DNA of 64,000 bases, taken from contig CM030937.1 in NCBI GenBank assembly GCA_018136815.1, positions 2,304,887 through 2,368,886 on the forward strand, in the 5' to 3' direction. The DNA is from Isochrysis galbana (taxonomy: Eukaryota; Haptophyta; Isochrysidales; Isochrysidaceae). A program made the translations under genes and the position numbers. This document shows, in pieces, positions 53,548 through 62,651 of this stretch. How positions within the stretch are numbered: position 1 is the first letter of the stretch; every line of letters starts with the position of its first letter. The notes below the pieces were generated by a model. The model was not told the DNA's origin. It made no database searches and worked only from the letters and a program-made list of their open reading frames with translations.

Positions 53548-53665
53548 GGGGACGAGCCCTAAGGCAGGTAGAGGGGGGATAAGGGAAGCGGGCGTGGCTA
53601 TATAGATGCTATGCAGGGTGCAGGGTCGCGCGCGCGGCGAGATTATTAAGAATTTTTTTCTTCAA
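53548..53665 (+). repeat. Right half of the split T-tailed repeat
   Basis: AGGGGACGAGCCCTAAGGC, GGGAAGCGGGCGTGGC, then GCGGCGAGATTATTAAGAAT and a T-run. Matches the reverse of 5579-5690. Its first 16 bp are the duplicated target. Confidence 0.8.
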
Positions 53666-53962
53666 TAGCGGCGGCGACGCTCGAGGGTGGTCCGAGTGGT
53701 GGCGCTCAGCCCAAAGTTGGGCAAGGCGGGCGAAGACGAAGACGTGAAGGCGCGCTCGGGCTCGGGCACGGGCTCGCCAAGTGCATTGAGGGTGTGAGTG
53801 TGTGAGTGTGTGTGTGTGAGCGGGAAGGCGGGGAGGGCGCGCACACAACGCAAAGCGATTTGTCGCGAGCGCTCGGTCACAACTTATCGCCGCATGAGAG
53901 GCAGCGACGGGGAGGGGAGGGGCGCGAGGCACCGAGGCACCCCCCCATGACCCATATTACTC
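53666..53962. other. Spacer between repeats
   Basis: Contains a (GT)n-like stretch at 53790-53820. No gene or recognised repeat. Confidence 0.4.
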
Positions 53963-53978
53963 TAAGAGTAGGTTTGAA

Positions 53979-54768
53979 CAACAACAAAGTTTATACTTAG
54001 TTCGCCCATGGGGGGGCACGAGCCCCCCCCTCCCTCTCTCCTCTCTCCACTCCTCCCCTGCCATAGGGGAGGAACCACTCATGCTCCTGGCATGCCTGAT
54101 GGCTTGCCAGGAGCACACTGCCATGCTGACCCATCCTCCTCCCCACAGGCTCGCCTGAATCGCGCGTCCTGGCCCGGCGTGGCCAGCCCATCGCTCCATC
54201 GCTCCAACCCCTGCCCTCCCCCCCTGGGCGACAGTCGACAGTCAGACAGGTGAAGACTGAGAGCCCCAGGGGCGCAAGAGCGCCAGCGAGCGAGAGGCAG
54301 AGGAGGACAGACCCAGCCCCAGCCTCCTCTGCCCCCTGAGCTGGCCTCCCGGCGCCTCTAGGGGCCGCCAGAGGGCAGCTGCAGGCCTGCCGCAGGCGCG
54401 CCATCGCGCGTGCCGCAGGAGAGGGAAGAGAGAGCGCGGAGAAGGGGGTGGGCGGAGCGAGAGCTCCGCCCACCGAAAAATCGGTAAGTAAGTCTCGCGC
54501 CTGTTTACAGGATGAGTCGAGACAAAGTCCGCCGCTAGCCCGGGAGGCGTAGGAGGAGCAAGGGGGGAACGGATCACCGGGGGGGGGGCGGGCCACCGGA
54601 CCATATCTAAGCCCTTCACCCCTTTCCCCATAGTAGTGTACGGGGGGAGCCGCCTGATGGCGGGGGGGAGGGGCCGGGGGAATGGGGGTGTAGAAAGTGT
54701 CCTGCGTTAAAGTAGTGGGTCCATGCGCCGCAAGTGCGGTAAGAATATTGAATATTGTAAAGTTTTTT
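53979..54768 (+). mobile_element. Family S SINE-like element, complete copy 2
   Basis: 790 bp starting CAACAACAAAGTTTATAC and ending ATATTGTAAAGTTTTTT. The flanks are TAAGAGTAGGTTTGAA at 53963-53978 and 54769-54784. Same body as the 1061 and 59786 copies, including GCCTGATGGCTTGCCAGGAG, CAGCTGCAGGCCTGCCGCAG and CCACCGGACCATATCTAAGC. The intron-like module is 54484-54510, with a duplicated GTAA. Confidence 0.85.
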
Positions 54769-54784
54769 TAAGAGTAGGTTTGAA

Positions 54785-54915
54785 GGAACATGCAGGGGGT
54801 ACTGTAAAGGGAGTGAGTGTTTTGGGGTATAGGCGATGGCGTGAGTCGGTACCGTGAATGCGTTGTCCTTTATAGCTAGCGGTAGTAGCCTGAATCTTCA
54901 GATTTTTTTAGTGTA
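54785..54915 (+). repeat. Family C 3' part with L-like T tail
   Basis: GGGAGTGAGTGTTTTGGGG, GGCGATGGCGTGAG and TAGCCTGAATCTTCAGATTT match 60840-60945 and the C family elsewhere. The ending CTTCAGATTTTTTT is close to the L-element 3' end (CTTCAGAAAGATTTTTTTT on the minus strand at 57285-57305). Confidence 0.5.
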
Positions 54916-55283
54916 TTGGTAGTTGGTATTGGTATTGGCGGCGTACGTGCTGGTGTTGGAGTGTACGCTTAATTTGTGCTCCCCATGTAGTGCTGTGCAT
55001 GTCTCCGCTATAGTCGTCAGGTGTGGCTACCTAAAGGGATTTGGAACATAACAGAATTGTGAATTTTAGCCTAGCGCACCCATGCACCCATCCCGCAGCG
55101 AGAGCGCCTTGATACTTGATAATAAAATTGAAGCCTATCGTACGTAAAATCGCATGGCTGAAATACGGTCGCGATTTGTGAGGGAAGACATGCGCCCTTT
55201 CTTTTTGGCGCAGGCAAAGGGGGGAGGGAGGTCATTGGGGCCTCTCCTGCTAATTGTCATCTAGTAGTAGTCACCTAGTATCT
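54916..55283. other. Spacer downstream of the MBOAT gene
   Basis: AT-richer unique sequence; presumed 3' UTR of the minus-strand acyltransferase. A (TTGGTA)-like short repeat lies at 54918-54938. Confidence 0.4.
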
Positions 55284-56831
55284 TCAGTCGTTGTGGGCCT
55301 TGGGAATAGGCGACAATGATGTTGAACCCCTACCGCGCAACGTGGGGCTTGTCGAAACGTTGGGCACGACGATGAGCACGGCTGCTGCAAAGGCAGCAGG
55401 AACAGCAAGCAGCCACAGCCCATAGAAGTGGAGAGATCGCCACAGTACTTGCGTTTGCGCGAAGCCAAGGACATTGAATGCAGCTCCAAAATATGTTAGG
55501 CAGCCCATGGTCCACAAATGACTGACAACCTGGCCAGAACGACGGGCAATGGGCGAACCAAGCAGGCGGCCGAGACGAATGAGACGGTCGACCTGCGACG
55601 GGCGCTGCTCTCCGACGAAGGAGAATGAGCTGCCATTGCGCATCTTCCCCTCAGCGGCTTGCCCCCCCGCTGCTGCGTTGTGGAGGTCCGACAAAAGACG
55701 TGAATCATTCCGTGTTGAGCCTCGTGTGTCTAATACGTCCGAATCCGAGTCGCTGCGGAAGTCTACGGTGGGATGGAAATAAATGCAGCTGCCCAGTCTG
55801 CCCATAGCGGCGCGTACGAGCTGTTCTACGCAGACCATACCAAAAAGCCCGGAGAAGAACAAGTAGTAGCCCGGTCTCAAGCCATGCCAAAATGCAGATA
55901 CCCCAAATGTAATAAACTGGCGAGCACTCCGCCCGCGGATGGGAAGGCGTCGGTAAACATAATCGCGCAGAAAATAATGGACAGAGACATTCCAACCTGC
56001 AATAAGCGCTGACGGCGAACACGCTGTCTCGCATTGAAGGGGCCGAACGTTGGCCGGTGACGAGAATCGCGCTAGGTGCCCAGCTGCTTCAACGACGCTC
56101 CAACACACATAGAAGCGATAGCGTTGCTGGAAGGAAGAGGCATAAAAGTAAGCAAGACGGCGATGGATTGGCCATTCGAGCCACCAGTCCTCACCTATGG
56201 ACATTGGTCTGTATGGCAGTCCAGTTGCGGCGGCGCACCACACCGCCAGCGTCAACAGCGCGACGGCCAAAGCACGACCTGTTGCCCGCCGCACGATTCG
56301 CTCCGGTGCCAGCGATGCCTGGGCGCCACTACTCATCGCGTTGGCCCATTGGGCGTAGCGATAGAAAGGGCCGGTAAAGAGGCCATGGTAACAGAACGAG
56401 TATTCCAGCAGCAGCAGGAGCGGCGGCGTCTCTTCGTCACCGTGCAAGTTGCCCTCAGGATGTGCGGCTCGCAGCGTGTCATCGTCTACGTCGAAACCGA
56501 GGGAAGCAAGCCGAAGGGTTAGGACGAGCTGGACGGCATTGGCTGGTCCGGATGGCGAGCCTAGCAGTCTGAGCAGGCCGAGTCCGCCGAATGCGCAGCA
56601 GAAGCACAGCCGGCCGCGCGTACCGCGTGGCGCAAGCACGAGCACTCCGTATGCACTGAGCATGCAACCAAGCGGGTAGAGTGCCCCGGTGGGGCCGCAT
56701 GTACCGAGGAGGAGGAGGATGCCAAGGGCAGTCGAGGCGGCTCGACGCGTGCGCGGACGCAGCACGGGTAGTGCCAACCCAGCGGACAGAGAAAGCACGA
56801 GTACGATCGCGTACAGCACGTCGTCGCGCAT
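55284..56831 (-). CDS. MBOAT-family lysophospholipid acyltransferase (MBOAT7-like)
   Basis: 515 aa, single exon, start ATG at 56831. MBOAT enzymes move an acyl chain from acyl-CoA to a lysophospholipid within ER-type membranes. Many hydrophobic spans; key blocks: LLLLEYSFCYHGLFTGPFYR, WPIHRRLAYFYASSFQQRYR, then GWNVSVHYFLRDYVYRRLP (conserved Asn), and FGVSAFWHGLRPGYYLFF, whose His is the family's catalytic residue. This spacing (Asn block, about 30 residues, WHG) is the MBOAT5/7 lysophosphatidylinositol/choline type rather than DGAT1 or Porcupine. An Asp/Ser-rich loop (RSDSDSDVLDTRGSTRNDSR) and a hydrophobic C-terminal span (LWLLAVPAAFAAAVLIVV) follow. The substrate preference is inferred. 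Confidence 0.9.
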   Translation of the reverse strand: MRDDVLYAIVLVLSLSAGLALPVLRPRTRRAASTALGILLLLGTCGPTGALYPLGCMLSAYGVLVLAPRGTRGRLCFCCAFGGLGLLRLLGSPSGPANAVQLVLTLRLASLGFDVDDDTLRAAHPEGNLHGDEETPPLLLLLEYSFCYHGLFTGPFYRYAQWANAMSSGAQASLAPERIVRRATGRALAVALLTLAVWCAAATGLPYRPMSIGEDWWLEWPIHRRLAYFYASSFQQRYRFYVCWSVVEAAGHLARFSSPANVRPLQCETACSPSALIAGWNVSVHYFLRDYVYRRLPIRGRSARQFITFGVSAFWHGLRPGYYLFFSGLFGMVCVEQLVRAAMGRLGSCIYFHPTVDFRSDSDSDVLDTRGSTRNDSRLLSDLHNAAAGGQAAEGKMRNGSSFSFVGEQRPSQVDRLIRLGRLLGSPIARRSGQVVSHLWTMGCLTYFGAAFNVLGFAQTQVLWRSLHFYGLWLLAVPAAFAAAVLIVVPNVSTSPTLRGRGSTSLSPIPKAHND

Positions 56832-57284
56832 CGTGCGCTGCGCCGCGCCGCAAGCTCGTTCGCCCCCTCTCTCTCCTTCTCCCTGTCGTATGCTTGCTCG
56901 CTACGCCCAACCCCCTCTCCCCCTCTCTCTCCCTTTCTTTCTACCTCCCTCTCTACCTCCCTTTCCCTTTCCCTGCCCCTCTCTCCCCCACTCTCTCCCC
57001 CCTCCTCTCTCTGCCTCTTTCTGCCTCTTCCCCCCCTCCCCTTTCCTAACTCTACCCCACCCCACACCCGGCTCTTTCTTCTCTCTCTCCCTCTTAAGTA
57101 CTTCTATTTGCACTTCTTACTGTTCCCACATAAGCTAAAAGAGCTATCAAATAATCCCGATTATTTCTCGGTCTCTCTCCGTCCGTCTGAGGCAGCGCAT
57201 ATTATAATTATAAGAAACACTAGGGAAAGCGCAGAATATGTGACTAGACAGCTCAAGACGAAGATAACCGTTGAGAGTACGGGA
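56832..57284. other. 5' flank of MBOAT gene, pyrimidine-rich
   Basis: CT-rich tract at about 56855-57095, then AT-richer sequence up to the L element. A CTTAAGTACTTCTATTTGC string lies at about 57093. No gene. Confidence 0.4.
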
Positions 57285-58900
57285 CAAAAAAAAAATCTTT
57301 CTGAAGATTCGGGGCTACTCGCCTACTAGCTATGGGTCACACCTGTGCCTTCGCTATCTACATCGCCCTTAACTTCCCTCCCTCCACCTCTTTCCCTGCC
57401 CCCCTTCTTTCCTTTTTCTTCGGTTTCCGGGGTCCGGCCTCGGTACACTACCTGGGGCCTGGTTCGGAGTGTGGGGCTCGGGCAGGCCTTTCGAGTTTGT
57501 CGATAGTGTTGTGTGTGTCTGTCCGTCTTCGTCTTGTTTGTGTTAGTTAGGTCTGGTTCCTAATGTCCCCGGCATCAATTTTGAGTGGCGTGCCAAAGCT
57601 TCAATTGCTAAGGTTGTCTTACTCCTTGATCCCCTCGACAGCGTGGACGATCCCTAGCTTGGTGGTCAGTGCCACTATCTCTGCATTGGGCCTAAGTCCG
57701 CCTTTGTCGTTTCTATTAAAGATGGGTCTCAAGTCGTTCATGTCTACCCTTTTCTTGGGTTGCCTGCCCATGCCCGCCTGGGCTGTTCTCGCCGAATCGG
57801 TTTCTTGTGCGAATAGGAGTGCTTTGCTCAGCAAGGCATATCTCTCTATGGTTCTTATCAGTATTGATTCCTCCGAAAATTTTACACCATCGTAGTGTAT
57901 CCTATAGAAGTCCGTGATTATGTATCTCCACGCTAATAGGTATAGTATACATATCGCTTTCGGGGCGTCTCCTTTCGGGAAAACGAATAGGTTATCTATA
58001 ATGATTTCCTCTCTGCTCCTTTCAACCTCAGGTGAGAAGCGCGCGACTTTATTTAGTTCGCCTAGGATGTTAGTTATCCTGGGGCACTCACCTAGGTGGA
58101 TCGAGGATTCCTCCGCCTCCCCACATATGCGGCATGTTTTGTTTCTGCCCGGAAAACGGTTATATGTGCCTACTCGCCTGTGTGTGATATGTTTGAAGTG
58201 CAAGTGCATGTCTCGCGTCGTTATCATTGGCGAGGTGTATAGCTTTGCGAGGTGCGCCCATGTGTCGCCTGAGGTTTGCAGTTTTTCCTCCCACTTGATC
58301 AGTCCCGTGTGGTGTTTGCGCTTGCATTTCGCTTGCTGGAGGGCCTCGGTGATATGTTCTACACCGGTGCCGTCCAGCGGCGTCTTGCCGTCTAGTGTGT
58401 ATTCGTCTGCTAGCGGGTACTCTAGCCTTTTATTGGTTTTGTACCCTTCCCCCCAATGCGCCGGTGGGGATGGGTCTAGGTTCGTGGGTGCGGCGGGCAA
58501 TCTTTTCCCGACTGTGGGTGTGCCTAAGTATGATAGCTCCGCCTCATACCACCTTCCTTTGATGCTCACGTAGTATTCCCCGTCTATTGTTATTCGCAGT
58601 TCGGGTGTCGGTTCCTCCGGAACGCTTTGGTTGCCGGTCTCCTCGCTTCTCGCTGGTGCGCCTCCTATTTCGGCCGCGTTATCTGCCGCCGCCATCAACG
58701 TCGTGGCGTGTTTGACTATTATGTCCCATGTTTCTAAGAATTTGTCTCTTGGGATATATTCCCCCTGAAATTGTATATACGTGTCGTTGTTCCTGAGGTA
58801 TTGCGTGCATTCTTCGCTGCTGCCTCCGGGCTGCCGGGGGACCCACACCTGCAAATCCCTCCGGGGGGAGGCCATGGCGTGAGCGAGCATGCAGCACACG
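57285..58900 (-). mobile_element. Family L element, 3' part with intact tail ORF
   Basis: The minus-strand 3' UTR (57285-57618) is closely similar to that of the 14692-16138 copy and ends CTTCAGAAAGATTTTTTTT. The ORF is 57619-58875. No ATGGAGCGCGCG 5' end is seen upstream, so the copy is 5'-truncated or has a different start. I could not find its target-site duplication; the left limit is clear and the right one approximate. Confidence 0.7.
57619..58875 (-). CDS. L-element ORF2 C-terminal protein with zinc knuckle, intact
   Basis: 418 aa from the ATG at 58875 (MASPRRDLQVWVPRQPGGSS); an upstream in-frame ATG at 59055 lies in unrelated repeat sequence. Domains: DTYIQFQGEYIPRDKFLETW, an acidic linker, ITIDGEYYVSIKGRWYEAEL, YEYPLADEYTLDG-type block, MHLHFKHITHRRVGTYNRF, zinc knuckle CRICGEAEESSIHLGEC, LAWRYIITDFYRIHYDGVKF, and a basic tail GRQPKKRVDMNDLRPIF. 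It resembles the region after the RT in LINE ORF2 (zf-RVT). There is no RT or nuclease motif. The open frame contrasts with the broken copy at 14960, which suggests it is young or selected. Confidence 0.7.
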   Translation of the reverse strand: MASPRRDLQVWVPRQPGGSSEECTQYLRNNDTYIQFQGEYIPRDKFLETWDIIVKHATTLMAAADNAAEIGGAPARSEETGNQSVPEEPTPELRITIDGEYYVSIKGRWYEAELSYLGTPTVGKRLPAAPTNLDPSPPAHWGEGYKTNKRLEYPLADEYTLDGKTPLDGTGVEHITEALQQAKCKRKHHTGLIKWEEKLQTSGDTWAHLAKLYTSPMITTRDMHLHFKHITHRRVGTYNRFPGRNKTCRICGEAEESSIHLGECPRITNILGELNKVARFSPEVERSREEIIIDNLFVFPKGDAPKAICILYLLAWRYIITDFYRIHYDGVKFSEESILIRTIERYALLSKALLFAQETDSARTAQAGMGRQPKKRVDMNDLRPIFNRNDKGGLRPNAEIVALTTKLGIVHAVEGIKE

Positions 58901-59785
58901 CCGCCTAAGAGCGGCGAAACTCGCAGGGAAATCACGAGCGAAATTTCGACAACCACATTCCCGGGCGAGAGAAAAGGCTTTGAAAAGGAACGGGTAGAGG
59001 TAAAGGTAAAGAAAGAAGAAAGCACTTGTTTGTTGTTTGCATTTGTCGTACCCATGGGGAAACCCTCTTGGCTCTTGGCTGGGCCCCCACAAAGAGGCGC
59101 ATCGAATAAATGCGCCTCCCTGTAACTACGAGCCAGAAGGCCCGCGGTCTCCCCCTCCCCCCTCCCCCGATGCCAGACCCAAAGTAGTAGGTAGGGCGGT
59201 CAAACAAGGTTTTTTCTATTGATATTGAGGGTGAAAAATGACCATCTCACGTTTGAGGAATTTTTTCGGTAGAAAGTTCCCCATACACCCAACTAGCACT
59301 AGCACATATCCGGGGCCCATTGGGTCCTAGACCTTCCCCTTGGGTCTCCACAATAAAACGCAAAACGCAACCAACTACTGACAAAAGAAAGTAGCGCACA
59401 TGGGTCGACCCCCGAAACCGAACAAAAAGGAACGAGGGGGGGGGGGGGGGGCGGAAAGGGGAGTGAGGGTGGGGCAAGGGCGATGTCAGGTATGGACCCT
59501 AGCGGAAGGGATAGCGGTTGGCAGAGTAGTAGTCATCTTCAAGAATATTTCTTTGTTTGCATTTGTCATTTGTCGTCCACAGCAAATAGCAAACAGCATG
59601 TTGTGAGCAATAGCAACACATCGCAAGTGCGAGATCCGCGAACGGGCATCGAAACTTGGGAAGAGAGAGAGGCCTCGAGACTCGAGACTCGAGACGAGAG
59701 CAGACCAAAACTACGAGAATTTTGACACACGCCTCTCGGACAATAAAGGGTAATTCTCAAGTTGTTTTTGCATTCGATTTGCATT
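58901..59785. other. Repeat mosaic
   Basis: 59050-59175 matches 11128-11260 (CCCATGGGGAAACCCTC; GGCTGGGCCCCCACAA). 59185-59205 is the TAGGGCGGTCAAACAAGG motif. 59388-59560 is family C with an 18-nt G-run at 59435-59452. No host gene. Confidence 0.5.
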
Positions 59786-60539
59786 CAACTAAGTTTATAC
59801 TTGGTTGACCCATGGGGGGGCACGAGCCCCCCCCTCTCTCCACTCCTCCCCTGCCATGGGGGAGGAACCACCCATCCTCTTGGCATGCCTGATGGCTTGC
59901 TAGGAGGCCACTGCCCTACTGACCCACTCCCTTCCCCACAGGCTCGCCCCATTCGCCCATCCTGGCCCCTCGTGACCAGCCCATTGCTCCAACCCCCCTC
60001 CCCCCCTGGTCGACAGGCAGACAGGTGCAAACTGGGGGCCCCAGAGGCTCGGGAGCGCCAGCGAGGGAGAGGCAGGGGAGGCCAGGGCCCAGCCCCAGCC
60101 TCCTCTGCCCCCAGAGCTGGCCTCCATGAGCCTCCAGGGGCCGCCAGAGGGCAGCTGCAGGCCTGCCGCAGGCGCGCCATCGCGCGTGCCGCAGGAGAGG
60201 GGAGAGAGAGCGCGGAAAAGGGGGTGGGCGCGAGCGAGAGCTCCGCCCACCGGAAAATCGGTAAGTCTCGCGCCTGTTTACAGGATAAGACGAGACAGAG
60301 TGGGCCGCCCACTCGGAGACACAGGAGGAAGGGGGGGAAAGATCACCGGGGGGTGGCGCGGGCCACCGGACCATATCTAAGCCCTCCACCCCAATCCCCC
60401 TAGTAGTGTACGGGGGGAACCGCTTGATGGCGGGGGGAGAAGGGCCGGGGAATGGGGGTGTAGAGAGTATGCTACGTGCTACTTGTAGTGGGTAGTGGTT
60501 CCATTCGCCGCGAGTGCGGTAAGAATATTAAAAGGTTTT
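59786..60539 (+). mobile_element. Family S SINE-like element, complete copy 3
   Basis: 754 bp starting CAACTAAGTTTATACTTGG and ending GAATATTAAAAGGTTTT. The flanks share 21 bp (59765-59785 and 60540-60560), including GCATTCGATTTGCATT. Very similar to copy 1 over its whole length, so both moved recently. The intron-like module is at 60261-60283. Confidence 0.88.
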
Positions 60540-60560
60540 TTTTTGCATTCGATTTGCATT

Positions 60561-61095
60561 TGTCATTTGTGAGCAGGAAAACATCCACACTCAACACTCA
60601 AAAACAAAAAAGCCGCGAAAGTGCGTCTCGAACTCGAGAGAGAATGACAGCTTGGTCCCCGCACCACGAGCCACAGAAAAGGGTAAAAGAAACGCGTGCA
60701 TTTGCACGTTTGTCTGCAGAGCAGAGACCACCAGGAGGCCTGGCCCAGCCCCCCCCCGGCCTGGCGGCCAGGTGTATGTAGTGCACGCGGGCCGCGAGCC
60801 CACCCCCCGAAACCGAGGACCAAGGCACCAAGGAAGGAGGGGAGGTAGCGGAATGGGAGTGAGAGTGTGGGGCAAGGGCGATGGCGCGAGGCAGCACCGT
60901 GAGCGCGATGGGACCCCCGTAGGTGGTAAAAGTAGCCTGAATTTGCGCTTCATGCTGCAGTTTTTGCTTCTACTCCTAGCCTCCACTCCCGATGGCTCTG
61001 ACTATGCACGCTCCAACATCTCTCGTATGATGTTGTACTAGTATTCAATATTTGACGCTCTCACAAGAATCACTCCGGAGCTGGAGCATGTGCGT
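60561..61095. other. Spacer with family C piece
   Basis: 60760-60945 is family C related (CCCCCGAAACCGAG, GGGAGTGAGAGTGTGGGGCA, AGTAGCCTGAAT). The remainder is unique and probably the 3' UTR of the minus-strand gene. Confidence 0.4.
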
Positions 61096-62651
61096 TTAGA
61101 TAAGGGCAGCAAACTGCCGAGGCGCGCAACCCGCCCCCAACGCATAAAACATTGTGCTTGTACATTGCCGTGGCTGACGGTGGCATGCCGCCCGCTCAAT
61201 CAAGGCATCGGAAAGCAAAGCCTGGGTGAGGCTGCGGCAGGCCCGTTCCTCGTGTAAAGCGCAAGTCTCCGATATGCTGACGACTTCATCGAGAGCACTC
61301 CCCAAGTGCTTGACCGCTAACTGCTCTAGTGAGCTCAAAGCATCCCGTGATCAGTGCCAAGTGCGCAGCGCCCCCGAAAGTGTAAACTTGGAGGCGCGGT
61401 CCTCACCTTCCAGCACGTTCGTCAATCTTTCGGACCTGCTGCTCGACGTGCTCGATCAGCGCCTCCGCTGCGCGGATCATCTCCTTGCGCCTAGCACGAG
61501 CGACCTCACGCCCGGAATTGAGCTCTCCGGTAAGGATGGCGTCTAGACGTGTGGCGAGAAGGCTATTGGCGTTACCATGGAGCTGCGAGAGCTCGTTCCT
61601 CAAGCCGACAGGGACAGCTGCAGAAGGATCGCTGAGAACGCGGTCGGCCTCCTTAGAGAGTGCAGTCAGCCGGGCAAGCTCCTTCTCGATGGTGTCCAAA
61701 TCACTGGAAACCTGCCATTGGCAGATGGAAGCTTATGTCAGCCCCTTGGGGTGAGGGCGAGGCGTCATGGAAGCAAGCTTCGCTCGGTGAATGCCAAAAT
61801 GCGATTAGGTGCGGACTTACACTCATTGACTTGTTGCTCAAATGCCGATTGAGTGGCGGGGATTGGTCCGGCAAAGCCAAATCGGCATCATGATGGTTTG
61901 TCCTTGAATGTGACCATGCCTCGCTCTGAACCTCGTGAACCCGTGAGTGGGGCCGCGGGACTGCGCCGGCCCGACTCTCGTCATCCCATTTTGATTCGCG
62001 CGAATGATACTCCTGTCCAGAGCTGCCCCTGAACGGATCTCGCACGCGAGACTCCTGGCCATACGGATCCCTCGTGCGCGCCTCGTGGCCGTAACTATCT
62101 GCGAAGTAGCTCCTCGTGCGCGCAGCCTCGTCGTAGCCATGGCCCCTCGAGCGGGGCACCTCGTCGTAGCCGTAGGATCGTGGGCGATGAGTCTCGCCGT
62201 AGCCGTACCCTCTTGATGGAGGTGTTGGTGCTGCCTGCCGACCAAAGACATCACGGCTGTACCGTCTCGCATGAGGGTCAGGCATGTGGATGTGGCTATA
62301 CGGGTCTCGGCCGTAGGTGTCTTGCCCATAGGCTCTGGAGTGGTGAGGTGGTTGATGGCGCGAGTACGCGGTACTTCGGTCGGGCGTGCCCCCATTCCTG
62401 CTTACGCTTCTTGCTGGGTAATCGGTATGCTCGCCAAATGTTTGTCCATTAGACTCTGGATACCAGTGGGGTGAGGGTAAGCCTCGGTGCGCCGGTGCGT
62501 TGCTTGCCCGTTGGCGCGAGGCGGAGGCTTGACGCATGCCTGCGAGGAAAGGGTATGAGGCTTGTGTCAGTCTTGAAGTGCCCTCGTGACCCTGACGCCT
62601 CGTGCTCAGCACACCTGGTGGAGTGCGCCCTGTCGACCATTGTGACGCCAT
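61096..62651 (-). CDS. Tyr/Arg/Gly-rich protein with helical C-terminus, multi-exon
   Basis: Proposed exons: 62651-62615, 62539-61821, 61711-61407 and 61333-61096, with GT-AG introns of 75, 109 and 73 nt in matching phases, 432 aa. The first intron is in frame, so its retention adds 25 residues. The N-terminal two thirds is low complexity with repeated YGYDE, RTRDPYGQESRVRDPFRG and YSRD-type units, resembling RNA-binding or condensate-forming RS/YG-rich tails. After the second intron a folded helical part begins: VSSDLDTIEKELARLTALSK, LRNELSQLHGNANSLLATRL, ARRKEMIRAAEALIEHVEQQ, ending SLEQLAVKHLGSALDEVVS and a Cys-containing tail. I do not recognise the family; a BAG-like three-helix bundle is one possibility I cannot confirm. 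Confidence 0.6.
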
